NCBI GenBank assembly: GCA_013813125.1
Contig: JACCSH010000278.1
Coordinates: forward strand, 1-6,811
Direction: 5' to 3'
Length of the DNA stretch: 6,811 nucleotides
From: Nocardioidaceae bacterium
Lineage (GTDB): Bacteria; Actinomycetota; Actinomycetes; Propionibacteriales; Nocardioidaceae
Shown here in pieces: positions 1-5,506 of this stretch. How positions within the stretch are numbered: position 1 is the first letter of the stretch; each line of letters begins with the position of its first letter. The position numbers and the translations under genes are program-made. The notes beneath the pieces are model-generated. The model searched no databases. It had not been told where the DNA came from and worked only from the letters and a program-made list of their open reading frames with translations.

Positions 1-80
1 ATGACTGGGTTGATAGGCCGGAGGTAGAAGGCAGAGATGCACGGAGCCGACCGGTACTAATAGGCCGAGGGCTTGTCTCA
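1..80 (+). rRNA. rrl: 23S ribosomal RNA, 3' end (partial)
   Basis: The window opens inside the last part of 23S rRNA (domain VI). The run reading 'accggtactaataggccgag' near 48-67, followed by 'ggcttgtctc', is the conserved 3' terminal section of bacterial 23S rRNA, here in an actinobacterial form. The 5' part lies outside the window. The 3' end is set by analogy with the number of bases after the GAGG motif in E. coli and is uncertain by several bases. A 5S rRNA on the same strand 68 bases downstream confirms the operon context. Confidence 0.93.
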
Positions 81-148
81 CAAAGTTGCTACGCGTCCAC
101 TGTGTGGTTCCCGAGATACGGTCGGGACACCGGCACATCTCCATAGAG
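81..148 (+). other. 23S-5S internal transcribed spacer
   Basis: This short spacer separates the 23S 3' end from the 5S rRNA. It holds no tRNA gene and no open frame of note. Its sequence ('cgcgtccactgtgtggttcc' and onward) resembles spacers I associate with Nocardioides-like actinobacteria. It presumably carries RNase processing sites for both flanking rRNAs. The boundaries depend on the estimated rRNA ends. Confidence 0.75.
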
Positions 149-266
149 TTTCGGCGACCATGGCGAAGGGGAAACACCCGGCTCCATTCCGAACCCGGAA
201 GTTAAGCCCTTCAGCGCCGATGGTACTGCACACGGGAGTGTGTGGGAGAGTAGGACGTCGCCGGAC
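149..266 (+). rRNA. rrf: 5S ribosomal RNA
   Basis: This is a complete 5S rRNA of about 118 bases. Diagnostic segments are 'ccattccgaacccggaagtt' near 183-202, the 'gccgatggtactgcac' block near 217-232, and 'gggagagtagga' near 244-255. The terminal helix I is visible: CGGCGAC at 152-158 pairs with GTCGCCG at 257-263, and a G-U and an A-U pair extend it outward. The ends are set from this helix and may be off by one or two bases. The gene is co-oriented with 23S and followed by a terminator. Confidence 0.96.
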
Positions 267-274
267 TATCATTC

Positions 275-310
275 GTTGAGGGCCGCCTTCGGGCGGCCCT
301 CAACCTTTTT
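275..310 (+). terminator. Intrinsic terminator of the rRNA operon
   Basis: A perfect 13-bp stem (275-287 pairing with 292-304) closes on a TTCG tetraloop (288-291) and is followed by C and five Ts (305-310). The GC-rich stem, UUCG loop and T run form a textbook Rho-independent terminator. It starts eight bases after the 5S 3' end, so it ends the rrn transcript and separates it from the TPR gene at 355. Confidence 0.96.
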
Positions 311-341
311 GTGTCCTAGTTCGGCTCGAGAGCTCTCCCTT

Positions 342-347
342 GAAGGA
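342..347 (+). promoter_or_regulatory. Ribosome binding site for the TPR gene
   Basis: GAAGGA sits seven bases before ATG 355. This is good Shine-Dalgarno spacing, and it decides the start against the in-frame TTG at 340. Confidence 0.75.
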
Positions 348-354
348 ACAGAAC

Positions 355-1425
355 ATGGCCACACAGGACCGCCCTCGCCGACCGCGGCGAGAAGATCAGC
401 CACGTTCGCGGAGGCGAAAGCAGAGCACCGAACCGCAAGACGGCCGAGGTGGATCGACGCCGGGCAGACCCACTGCGCGAGGTGTCTCCAGTGGTCGTCC
501 CTCACGGCCGAGTAGCGGCAGTACATCGAGGCGGCAGGCGGCGAGCACGAGCAGCGGGGAGGGATCGCGCGCAAGCAGAAGCGATACCAACACAGGTCGC
601 GGCAAACCGACAAGGGCAGCAGGGCGGGACCCGTCCAAGAGCCGGTCGCGCAGCACCGCTGGCCAGTGGCGCCGGGACGACCTGCCCGGAGGCGAGCGGA
701 GCGCCGTACAGGCTGAGTACGACGGTCCTGCGTTGCCCGATCACATCACTGGTGGCGAGATCGACAAGGCCGTCAGCAACCAGTTGAAGTCCCTGCCAGA
801 GAAACTCGCGACGCGCGTGGCACGCCACCTGGTTGCTGCAGCAGAACTGATCGACAGCGAGCCCGAGGTGGCCTACCAGCACACCGTGGCCGCTCGAGCC
901 CGCGCGGCACGCGTCAGCGTCGTCCGCGAAGCCTGCGGTGAAGCCGCTTATGCGGTGGGGCGGTTCCGGGAGGCACTAACGGAGTTCAAGGCCGCTCGGC
1001 GGATGAGTGGCAGTGCCATCTACCTGCCCATGATGGCCGATTGCGAACGAGCGCTCGGCCGTCCCGAACGAGCGCTGGCCCTCGCTAGAGACCCGGCTGT
1101 TACGAACCTAGATGAGTCCGGTCAGATTGAGATGCGGATCGTCGAGTCGGGCGCCCGGCGCGACCTGGGCGACCCCGCCGCAGCCATTCGCACACTGCAG
1201 AGCCGTGAGCTCAGGAGCCGGTCGCGAGCGTCCTGGTCCCCACGGTTGCGGTACGCGTATGCCGAGGCGTTGCTCGCTGACGGCCAGGCCGATGCCGCCC
1301 GGGAGTGGTTCGAGCGTGCCGCCGGAGTCGACGCCGACGGTTATACCGATGCCGCGGAGCGAGTAGCCGAACTGGAAGGACTCACGATTATCGACACGTC
1401 GGCGCCCGAGCACCCCGACGACTGA
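355..1425 (+). CDS. Tetratricopeptide-repeat protein with basic disordered N-terminus (Rv1691-like)
   Basis: This is a 356-residue protein of unknown molecular function. Residues 1 to about 115 are low complexity, rich in Arg, Ser, Gly, Pro and Thr with very few hydrophobics, so probably disordered and strongly positive. Residues about 125-345 are alpha-helical with TPR-like helix pairs, for example 'AAYAVGRFREALTEFKAARR' (197-216), 'MADCERALGRPERALALARD' (227-246) and 'AYAEALLADGQADAAREWFE' (301-320). The helical part matches the actinobacterial family that includes Rv1691, which sits at the same place upstream of the HAD/tlyA cluster. I chose ATG 355 because GAAGGA (342-347) lies seven bases upstream; an in-frame TTG at 340 would leave that site inside the gene. 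The protein is likely cytoplasmic, with no signal peptide or membrane segment. TPRs usually mediate protein contacts, and the basic tail could bind nucleic acid or acidic partners; that part is inference. Confidence 0.88.
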   Translation: MATQDRPRRPRREDQPRSRRRKQSTEPQDGRGGSTPGRPTARGVSSGRPSRPSSGSTSRRQAASTSSGEGSRASRSDTNTGRGKPTRAAGRDPSKSRSRSTAGQWRRDDLPGGERSAVQAEYDGPALPDHITGGEIDKAVSNQLKSLPEKLATRVARHLVAAAELIDSEPEVAYQHTVAARARAARVSVVREACGEAAYAVGRFREALTEFKAARRMSGSAIYLPMMADCERALGRPERALALARDPAVTNLDESGQIEMRIVESGARRDLGDPAAAIRTLQSRELRSRSRASWSPRLRYAYAEALLADGQADAAREWFERAAGVDADGYTDAAERVAELEGLTIIDTSAPEHPDD

Positions 1426-1603
1426 GCTCGGCTCGGCTTGTTAGCGGCGGCCCCGCACGGGCAGTCCGGGCACAAAGGTGCGCCAGTATCGAGCCCGTCC
1501 GCTCGTCCACAGCCAGGACCAGCTACGCGGCGATCCACAAGGTTCTCGCGCGATCTCTGCTCCGACCTGTCCAGTCGCCACACTAAGGCTGAAGGAGGTC
1601 GCA
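1426..1603 (+). other. Intergenic region between the TPR and ssb-like genes
   Basis: These 178 bases show no convincing gene. Frames stay open in several directions, as expected at this GC content, but none begins with a good ribosome binding site or gives a recognisable protein. A short direct repeat, gctcggctcgg, lies near 1427-1437, just after the TPR stop. I found no convincing -35/-10 pair and no terminator with a T run. The spacing suggests that the ssb-like gene has its own promoter. Confidence 0.5.
1591..1598 (+). promoter_or_regulatory. Strong ribosome binding site for the ssb-like gene
   Basis: GAAGGAGG lies five bases before ATG 1604. It is a near-perfect Shine-Dalgarno sequence and fixes the start there, although the frame remains open upstream to 1478. 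Confidence 0.85.
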
Positions 1604-1957
1604 ATGGCAGGGAATCTGGAGATGGAGCCTTCCTCGCGCAACGAAGTCGTCTTGTGTGGGCGCGTCGCCGCCGAGGCGCGGGAGCGTGAGCTACCGAGTG
1701 GCGACTGTATCGTCACCGGTCGCGTGATCGTCGATCGTGACGCCCAGTCGTTGAAGCAATCTGGGCAACGGGTGGACACGATCGACTGCGTGGGCTGGAC
1801 GCTCCGGGTCCAGCGCTCGATGCGCGCCTGGCGGGTCGGCGACCAGGTGGAGGTCAAGGGCTCGATTCGCCGGCGGTTCTTCCGTACCTCTGGCGGGCCG
1901 GTGAGCCGAGTGGAGGTGGAGGTCAAGGCCAGCAAGAAGATCCGGTCGGCCGCCTGA
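1604..1957 (+). CDS. Short single-stranded DNA-binding (SSB-like) OB-fold protein
   Basis: This 117-residue protein resembles the SSB OB-fold family. The pattern runs from a first strand 'NEVVLCGRVAAEARERELPS' (13-32), through 'DCIVTGRVIVDR' (34-45) and 'DTIDCVGWTLRVQRSMRAWR' (58-77), to the late strand 'GDQVEVKGSIRRRFF' (79-93) and 'VSRVEVEVKASKKI' (100-113). The order is that of SSBs: a start such as N-x-V-x-L-x-G-R-V, a central aromatic strand, then V-G-D-x-V-x-V-x-G. It would bind single-stranded nucleic acid. It is shorter than canonical bacterial SSB (about 160-180 residues). It lacks the flexible glycine-rich linker and the acidic C-terminal tip that recruits partner proteins, ending instead in basic KASKKIRSAA. 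It is therefore probably an accessory paralogue and not the replicative SSB. It lies downstream of the TPR gene and converges on the DUF1015 gene. Confidence 0.8.
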   Translation: MAGNLEMEPSSRNEVVLCGRVAAEARERELPSGDCIVTGRVIVDRDAQSLKQSGQRVDTIDCVGWTLRVQRSMRAWRVGDQVEVKGSIRRRFFRTSGGPVSRVEVEVKASKKIRSAA

Positions 1958-1970
1958 GCTCTCAAGGCCG

Positions 1971-1990
1971 GTCTCAACAGTCGCCGAGAC
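1971..1990. terminator. Weak hairpin between convergent genes, possible bidirectional terminator
   Basis: GTCTC (1971-1975) and GAGAC (1986-1990) can form a 5-bp stem with a 10-base loop, between the ssb-like stop (1955-1957) and the DUF1015 stop (1998-2000, - strand). Beyond the stem there is one mismatch and one more possible pair. No T run follows on either strand, so the evidence for termination is mainly its position between convergent genes. Confidence 0.25.
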
Positions 1991-1997
1991 GGTCTTC

Positions 1998-3245
1998 TCA
2001 GCAATCGTCGTAGTGCCGCATGATCAGGCCCATTCGTGGCTTAGGTCCAAACGATGTCGACTTGCGAGGCATCATCAGCCCGGCTTGGGCGACCCGCATC
2101 ACGTCCGCAGTGGCCGCTGGTTTCAGCAGCACAGCGACTCCGGCCTGTTGGGAGGCAGCCCGGAGGGCTTGGTCGACGCTGTGGTGGTAGTTAAGGCGAT
2201 CCTCGGGAATTCCGAGCGCCGGAATCACCCGCTCATGCAGAACCTGCGTATCGGACAAAATCTCGGAGTCCGCCACCGCAAGCGCCAGCGTGGATTGGAC
2301 CGTACCGTCGGTAACGACCAAAGAGCCCCGACGGGTCGATGGTTGCGGGCTGGAGCCCTGCAACCCCGCAAGGGGACCAACCTCGAGGCTGTCCACCTGC
2401 TCTGCGACTGACTTGAGCTGAGCAATGCTGAGGTCTGAGATGCTGCGGTGAATAGCGCCTACCTGCAACGGGCAGGCGGTCTGGTCGATGAGCAGGGCCA
2501 GCCCCTTGTCCCAAGGACCCTGCCTTCCACCTGCGCCACGGTGGAGGTCTCGGTTGCGCAGATACGCCGCGTAGCGGTGGTGACCGTCGGCGATGAGGGC
2601 CTGTCTACGTTCCAGGTGATCTGCCACTGAGCGAAGATCTGCTGACGCGGTGAGCGCCCAAAGGCGGTGAAAAGTCTGGTCTGGTGCCGTCACATCCGCC
2701 AATGGAGGACGAGCGCTCACCCGGTCGAGGATGTCGGTGAGCTCCCCATGTCCGTCGTACACCAACATGATCGGTTCGAGATTGGCGTCTTGAGCAGCCA
2801 GCATCGCGAGGCGGTCGGAGACGATGCCGTCGATCACATCTTCGTGCGGCAAGACCACGCGGTCTGCATAGTCACGCAGCTCGAGGGCACCGACAAGCCC
2901 GCGGATCTGGTGCGCGGCGTCGCCATATGCGTACACGTAGAGGGCGGGAGAGTCGTCAGTTACCAACACCCGTTCCGCGCGCCAGTGTGCGAGCAATTTC
3001 GCGGCCCTGCGGTAGGGATCCTCCCCAGCCATTGGATCTGCCACCATTCGAGGCAGGATGAGACGGACAATGTTTCTTGGGTTGCCGTTCAGCAGCGACT
3101 CGATCATCGATCGGTCCATCACATCGTACGGCGGAGACGTGACGGCACCGACGTCGGAGATCGTCTCCGTGTTGTAGCGCATCCCGACGAAGGTCGAGAG
3201 CCGCAACGTCGAGGCACCGGATTGGTCTGCGGGCTGACGGATCAC
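1998..3245 (-). CDS. DUF1015 family protein
   Basis: This is an uncharacterised conserved protein of 415 residues from the chosen start. Family signatures, numbered from GTG 3245, are the N-terminal 'RLSTFVGMRYN' (15-25) leading to SPPYDV (37-42), an LPHEDVIDG block (about 132-140), ADGHHRY (219-225), and the C-terminal 'MPRKSTSFGPKPRMG' (392-406). The conserved His, Asp and Lys/Arg residues suggest an enzyme, but I know of no established reaction. There is no signal peptide or membrane segment, so it is probably cytoplasmic. The frame is open to ATG 3332, but that start would overlap the divergent HAD gene. GTG 3245 lies six bases after a TACAAT -10 box, and TTG 3206 also fits the family N-terminus. 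It is the only - strand gene in the window, tail-to-tail with the ssb-like gene and head-to-head with the HAD gene. Confidence 0.87.
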   Translation of the reverse strand: MIRQPADQSGASTLRLSTFVGMRYNTETISDVGAVTSPPYDVMDRSMIESLLNGNPRNIVRLILPRMVADPMAGEDPYRRAAKLLAHWRAERVLVTDDSPALYVYAYGDAAHQIRGLVGALELRDYADRVVLPHEDVIDGIVSDRLAMLAAQDANLEPIMLVYDGHGELTDILDRVSARPPLADVTAPDQTFHRLWALTASADLRSVADHLERRQALIADGHHRYAAYLRNRDLHRGAGGRQGPWDKGLALLIDQTACPLQVGAIHRSISDLSIAQLKSVAEQVDSLEVGPLAGLQGSSPQPSTRRGSLVVTDGTVQSTLALAVADSEILSDTQVLHERVIPALGIPEDRLNYHHSVDQALRAASQQAGVAVLLKPAATADVMRVAQAGLMMPRKSTSFGPKPRMGLIMRHYDDC

Positions 3246-3256
3246 CCTGCATTGTA
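3243..3256 (-). promoter_or_regulatory. Candidate leaderless promoter and GTG start of the DUF1015 gene
   Basis: On the - strand a near-consensus -10 box, TACAAT, occupies 3256-3251, followed by gcagg and then GTG (3245-3243). Transcription would begin at or beside the GTG, giving a leaderless mRNA, which is common in actinobacteria. No Shine-Dalgarno sequence precedes the GTG. The -35 region is weak. Confidence 0.5.
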
Positions 3257-3318
3257 TGAACTGAGCGCACTGTGCCGGTTGGCGCCCGGCGGCCACACTT
3301 CGCGAGAAAGGTTTCGTG

Positions 3319-4377
3319 ATGGTCGAGAACAACCGCCGACTCCGTGCGAGCGGTGGACCTCTCGTGAGTACCTATGACTGCGCCATGCTCGACCTCGACG
3401 GCGTGGTGTACGTCGGACCGGAGCCGGTCCCAGGTGTACCTGAACTGCTCGAGAAGGCACGTCAGCGCCATCTCACCCTGGCGTTCGTCACCAACAACGC
3501 CTCTCGCACCCCGGAACAGGTCGCCGAGCACCTGCGTCAGCTCAACATCGCAGCCGACGCGAGCGATGTGGTGACCTCGGCCCAGGCCGCAGCCAGGGTA
3601 GCCGCCGACCGACTCCCGCCCGGCGCGAGAGTGTTGGTCATCGGAGGTGACGGTCTTGTTGCGGCGCTGCGTGAACGCGGACTGGAGCCGGTCAGGTGGG
3701 AACCGACCACGTCTCGCCTGGAACCGAGCGGTGCCACACCCATTGCGGTGGTGCAGGGCTTTCATCCGTCGGTCGGTTGGGAACAGCTCGCCTACGGAGC
3801 CCACGCCGTTCGAGCCAGCGAGCTGTGGGTTGCCTCCAACCTCGACCTGACGATTCCAACCGCAAGAGGCGCCGCACCGGGCAACGGAACGTTGGTGAAC
3901 GCGGTCGCTGCAGCTGCTGGCCGCCGACCCGACGTGGTCGCAGGCAAGCCGTTCCGTCCGCTGTTCGACGAGACGGTCCGACGTACAGGTTCGGCCAAAC
4001 CGCTGGTGGTGGGCGATCGACTGGATACGGACATGGAGGGTGCGGCCAGATGTGGCGCGCATTCGCTGTTGGTGCTGACGGGCGTCACTGACCTGCGCGC
4101 AGCAGTGTTGGCCAAGGGTGGTCAACGACCCGACTACGTCTCGGCCACCCTGACTGGCCTGATGGCCACGCACGAGGTGCCCGAGTATGTCGAAGGCCGA
4201 GCGATGCTCGGTGGCTGGGTGACCGAGGTGCGCGATGACGAGATGATCATCCACCGGCACGGCGACGACACCGATGACGGTGTGCGTGCTGTGGTCTCCG
4301 TTGGATGGCGATGGCTCGACGACCATCCCGAGGCTCAGCTGCGGCTCGACTCCATCCAGGGATTCCCAGCTGCTTGA
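3319..4377 (+). CDS. HAD-IIA family phosphatase, probable glycerol-3-phosphate phosphatase (Rv1692-like)
   Basis: This 352-residue protein belongs to the HAD superfamily, subclass IIA (NagD/PGP-like). Motif I is DLDGVVYVG (25-33), with nucleophile Asp25 and general acid Asp27. Motif II is FVTNNASRTP (56-65). The cap domain lies between about 85 and 205. Motif III is Lys210 in VAGKP, and motif IV is GDRLDTD (232-238), which binds Mg2+. Overall similarity, length and position match M. tuberculosis Rv1692, reported as a glycerol-3-phosphate phosphatase in glycerophospholipid recycling; the substrate here is inferred from that. The C-terminal extension (about 290-352) goes beyond the minimal HAD core, as in the mycobacterial protein. 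AGAAAGG (3305-3311) lies seven bases before ATG 3319. GTG 3316 and GTG 3364 are alternatives, and the latter starts nine residues before motif I. It is the first gene of the + strand cluster leading to steA. Confidence 0.9.
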   Translation: MVENNRRLRASGGPLVSTYDCAMLDLDGVVYVGPEPVPGVPELLEKARQRHLTLAFVTNNASRTPEQVAEHLRQLNIAADASDVVTSAQAAARVAADRLPPGARVLVIGGDGLVAALRERGLEPVRWEPTTSRLEPSGATPIAVVQGFHPSVGWEQLAYGAHAVRASELWVASNLDLTIPTARGAAPGNGTLVNAVAAAAGRRPDVVAGKPFRPLFDETVRRTGSAKPLVVGDRLDTDMEGAARCGAHSLLVLTGVTDLRAAVLAKGGQRPDYVSATLTGLMATHEVPEYVEGRAMLGGWVTEVRDDEMIIHRHGDDTDDGVRAVVSVGWRWLDDHPEAQLRLDSIQGFPAA

Positions 4378-4385
4378 GCGAGGGA

Positions 4386-4406
4386 GGGCGCTGGTTTTCG
4401 GCGCCC
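4386..4406 (+). other. Hairpin in the leader between the HAD gene and the small ORF
   Basis: GGGCGC (4386-4391) and GCGCCC (4401-4406) form a perfect 6-bp GC stem with a 9-base, T-rich loop. No T run follows, so this is not a typical intrinsic terminator. It could mark an mRNA processing point or partially reduce readthrough. It sits just upstream of a possible -10 box at 4412-4417. Confidence 0.35.
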
Positions 4407-4411
4407 GAAGG

Positions 4412-4417
4412 TAGGGT
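4412..4417 (+). promoter_or_regulatory. Possible -10 box of an internal promoter ahead of the small ORF and tlyA
   Basis: TAGGGT within GGTAGGGTC fits the actinobacterial -10 pattern TANNNT and would start RNA near 4424, leaving a short leader that still contains the GGAGGAGG site. I see no good -35 element at 16-18 bases. It would allow the small ORF, tlyA and the NAD kinase gene to be transcribed independently of the HAD gene. Confidence 0.3.
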
Positions 4418-4427
4418 CAGAAAAGTC

Positions 4428-4435
4428 GGAGGAGG
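4428..4435 (+). promoter_or_regulatory. Strong ribosome binding site for the small acidic protein
   Basis: GGAGGAGG lies five bases before GTG 4441. Its strength supports this short ORF being a real gene and GTG being its start. Confidence 0.8.
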
Positions 4436-4440
4436 CACGC

Positions 4441-4683
4441 GTGACCAATCAACCACCAGTCGACCATGGAAACCCGATTGTCACCGAGAGCACGGGCGAC
4501 GGGCGAGTCGACACTGCGCTAGCTCGCCTCGGCCAGCTCGACGACCTCGACCTCGACGAGCACGCCCAGGTCTTCGACGAGATCTCCGCATCGCTGCAAG
4601 ACGTGCTCGACGAGGACCCACTTGACAGATCGAGCTCTGCGCTCCCTCTCCTCCGCCCACCTCCCGCGCCGCCGGTTCACTAG
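4441..4683 (+). CDS. Small acidic conserved protein (Rv1693-like)
   Basis: This is an 80-residue hypothetical protein. It has a polar N-terminus (1-20), then an acidic helical core, 'RVDTALARLGQLDDLDLDEH' (22-41), followed by AQVFDEISASLQDVLDED (42-59), then a proline-rich tail ending PPPAPPVH. The core pattern (ALxRLxxLDxLxLxEHxxVFxxIxxxLxxxL) is one I recall in the small actinobacterial ORF between the HAD gene and tlyA, Rv1693 in M. tuberculosis. The excellent ribosome binding site, conserved position and strongly acidic composition support it being real. The tail beyond about residue 60 is less convincing as conserved sequence. Its stop is four bases before tlyA ATG 4688, so translation of tlyA is probably coupled to it. 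The function is unknown; a partner or chaperone-like role for a neighbour is only a guess. Confidence 0.78.
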   Translation: MTNQPPVDHGNPIVTESTGDGRVDTALARLGQLDDLDLDEHAQVFDEISASLQDVLDEDPLDRSSSALPLLRPPPAPPVH

Positions 4684-4687
4684 ATTA

Positions 4688-5494
4688 ATGGCTCGTCGAA
4701 CCCGCCTCGACGCGGAACTGGTACGGCTCGGCCTCGCCAGGAGCCGGCACCATGCCAGTGACCTGATCGCCCAAGGTCGGGTCCGGGTGAGGGGAGCCCC
4801 CGCAACCAAGGCAGCAACGGGGGTCAGCCCTGATGAGCCACTGATCGTCGTACCGGCTGTTGATGGCCGAGGCTATGTCTCTCGAGGAGGGTTCAAGCTT
4901 GCCGGTGCGCTGGCGAGCTTCGCTCCGGCGGGCTTGCACGTTGAAGGTGTCTCAGCGCTCGACGCTGGTGCCTCCACCGGCGGGTTCACGCAGGTGCTGC
5001 TTGACGCGGGGGTCGCCGCCGTCACGGCAGTCGATGTCGGATACGGCCAGCTGGCGGAGTCGCTTCGGCAAGACCCGCGCGTGTTCGTCCTGGACCGCAC
5101 CAACGTACGGACCCTGCGTCGCGAAGACCTGCCATACGTTCCCGATCTGGTGGTCGCTGACTTGTCGTTCATCTCGCTCACCAAGGTGCTGCCGGCGTTT
5201 GTCTCGGTCGCTTCAGAGTCGGCTGACCTGGTGGTGATGGTGAAACCACAGTTCGAGGTCGGCAAGGACAAGCTCGGCAAGGGCGGAGTGGTTCGTGACC
5301 CGACTCATCGGGTCCAGTCGGTGCTCACGGTGGCAGCGAGCGCCAGCGATCTGGGTCTAGGCGTTCAAGGCGTGTGCCCCAGTGTGCTCCCAGGCCCCTC
5401 GGGCAATGTCGAGTACTTCGTCTGGATGCGCAGAGGTGCCCCCGTGATCGACCCCTCCTACGTGATGCGGGTCGTCTCAGAGGGTCCTCAGTGA
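4688..5494 (+). CDS. tlyA: 16S/23S rRNA (cytidine-2'-O)-methyltransferase TlyA
   Basis: TlyA uses S-adenosylmethionine to 2'-O-methylate cytidines in 23S helix 69 (C1920) and, in the longer type, 16S helix 44 (C1409). These modifications make ribosomes sensitive to capreomycin and viomycin. This 268-residue protein has an N-terminal S4 RNA-binding domain (1 to about 58, starting 'MARRTRLDAELVRLGLARSR'), a short linker RGYV (61-64), and an FtsJ-like methyltransferase domain. Visible motifs are the SAM loop DAGASTGGFT (92-101), DVGYGQLA (116-123), VVADLSFIS (155-163), VKPQFEVGK (185-193) and PGPSGNVEYF (235-244). By alignment the catalytic tetrad is Lys70, Asp158, Lys186 and Glu242. Length and S4 start match the M. 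tuberculosis enzyme, which indicates the dual-specificity type. I chose ATG 4688 on homology. An in-frame TTG at 4622 would overlap the upstream gene. There is no clear Shine-Dalgarno site, so coupling to the upstream stop is likely. Confidence 0.95.
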   Translation: MARRTRLDAELVRLGLARSRHHASDLIAQGRVRVRGAPATKAATGVSPDEPLIVVPAVDGRGYVSRGGFKLAGALASFAPAGLHVEGVSALDAGASTGGFTQVLLDAGVAAVTAVDVGYGQLAESLRQDPRVFVLDRTNVRTLRREDLPYVPDLVVADLSFISLTKVLPAFVSVASESADLVVMVKPQFEVGKDKLGKGGVVRDPTHRVQSVLTVAASASDLGLGVQGVCPSVLPGPSGNVEYFVWMRRGAPVIDPSYVMRVVSEGPQ

Positions 5495-5506
5495 GAGGCT
5501 AGGTCA

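Noticed and set aside
73..613. Several short frames across the 5S rRNA and the TPR N-terminus
   Set aside because: They overlap structural RNA or the repetitive basic tail and have no ribosome binding site or recognisable product.
1441..2004. A 187-codon - strand frame across the ssb-like gene
   Set aside because: The ssb-like frame on the + strand has a strong ribosome binding site and OB-fold pattern, whereas this frame shows neither.
2667..3377. A 236-codon + strand frame opposite DUF1015
   Set aside because: It is antisense to strong DUF1015 motifs, has no family resemblance, and runs into the HAD start region.
2956..4326. A 456-codon open frame on the - strand across the HAD gene and the start of DUF1015
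   Set aside because: It lies antisense to a well-supported HAD gene, has no recognisable domain, is rich in Arg, His, Gly and Cys typical of shadow frames in GC-rich DNA, and overlaps two real genes.
4622..4687. TTG 4622 as the tlyA start
   Set aside because: It would add 22 residues before the conserved MARRxRxDAEL start and overlap the small ORF. The 268-residue form from ATG 4688 matches the mycobacterial protein.
4681..4690. TAGATT at 4681-4686 as a -10 box for tlyA
   Set aside because: It is only one base from the ATG, too close for a transcript to start at or before the start codon.
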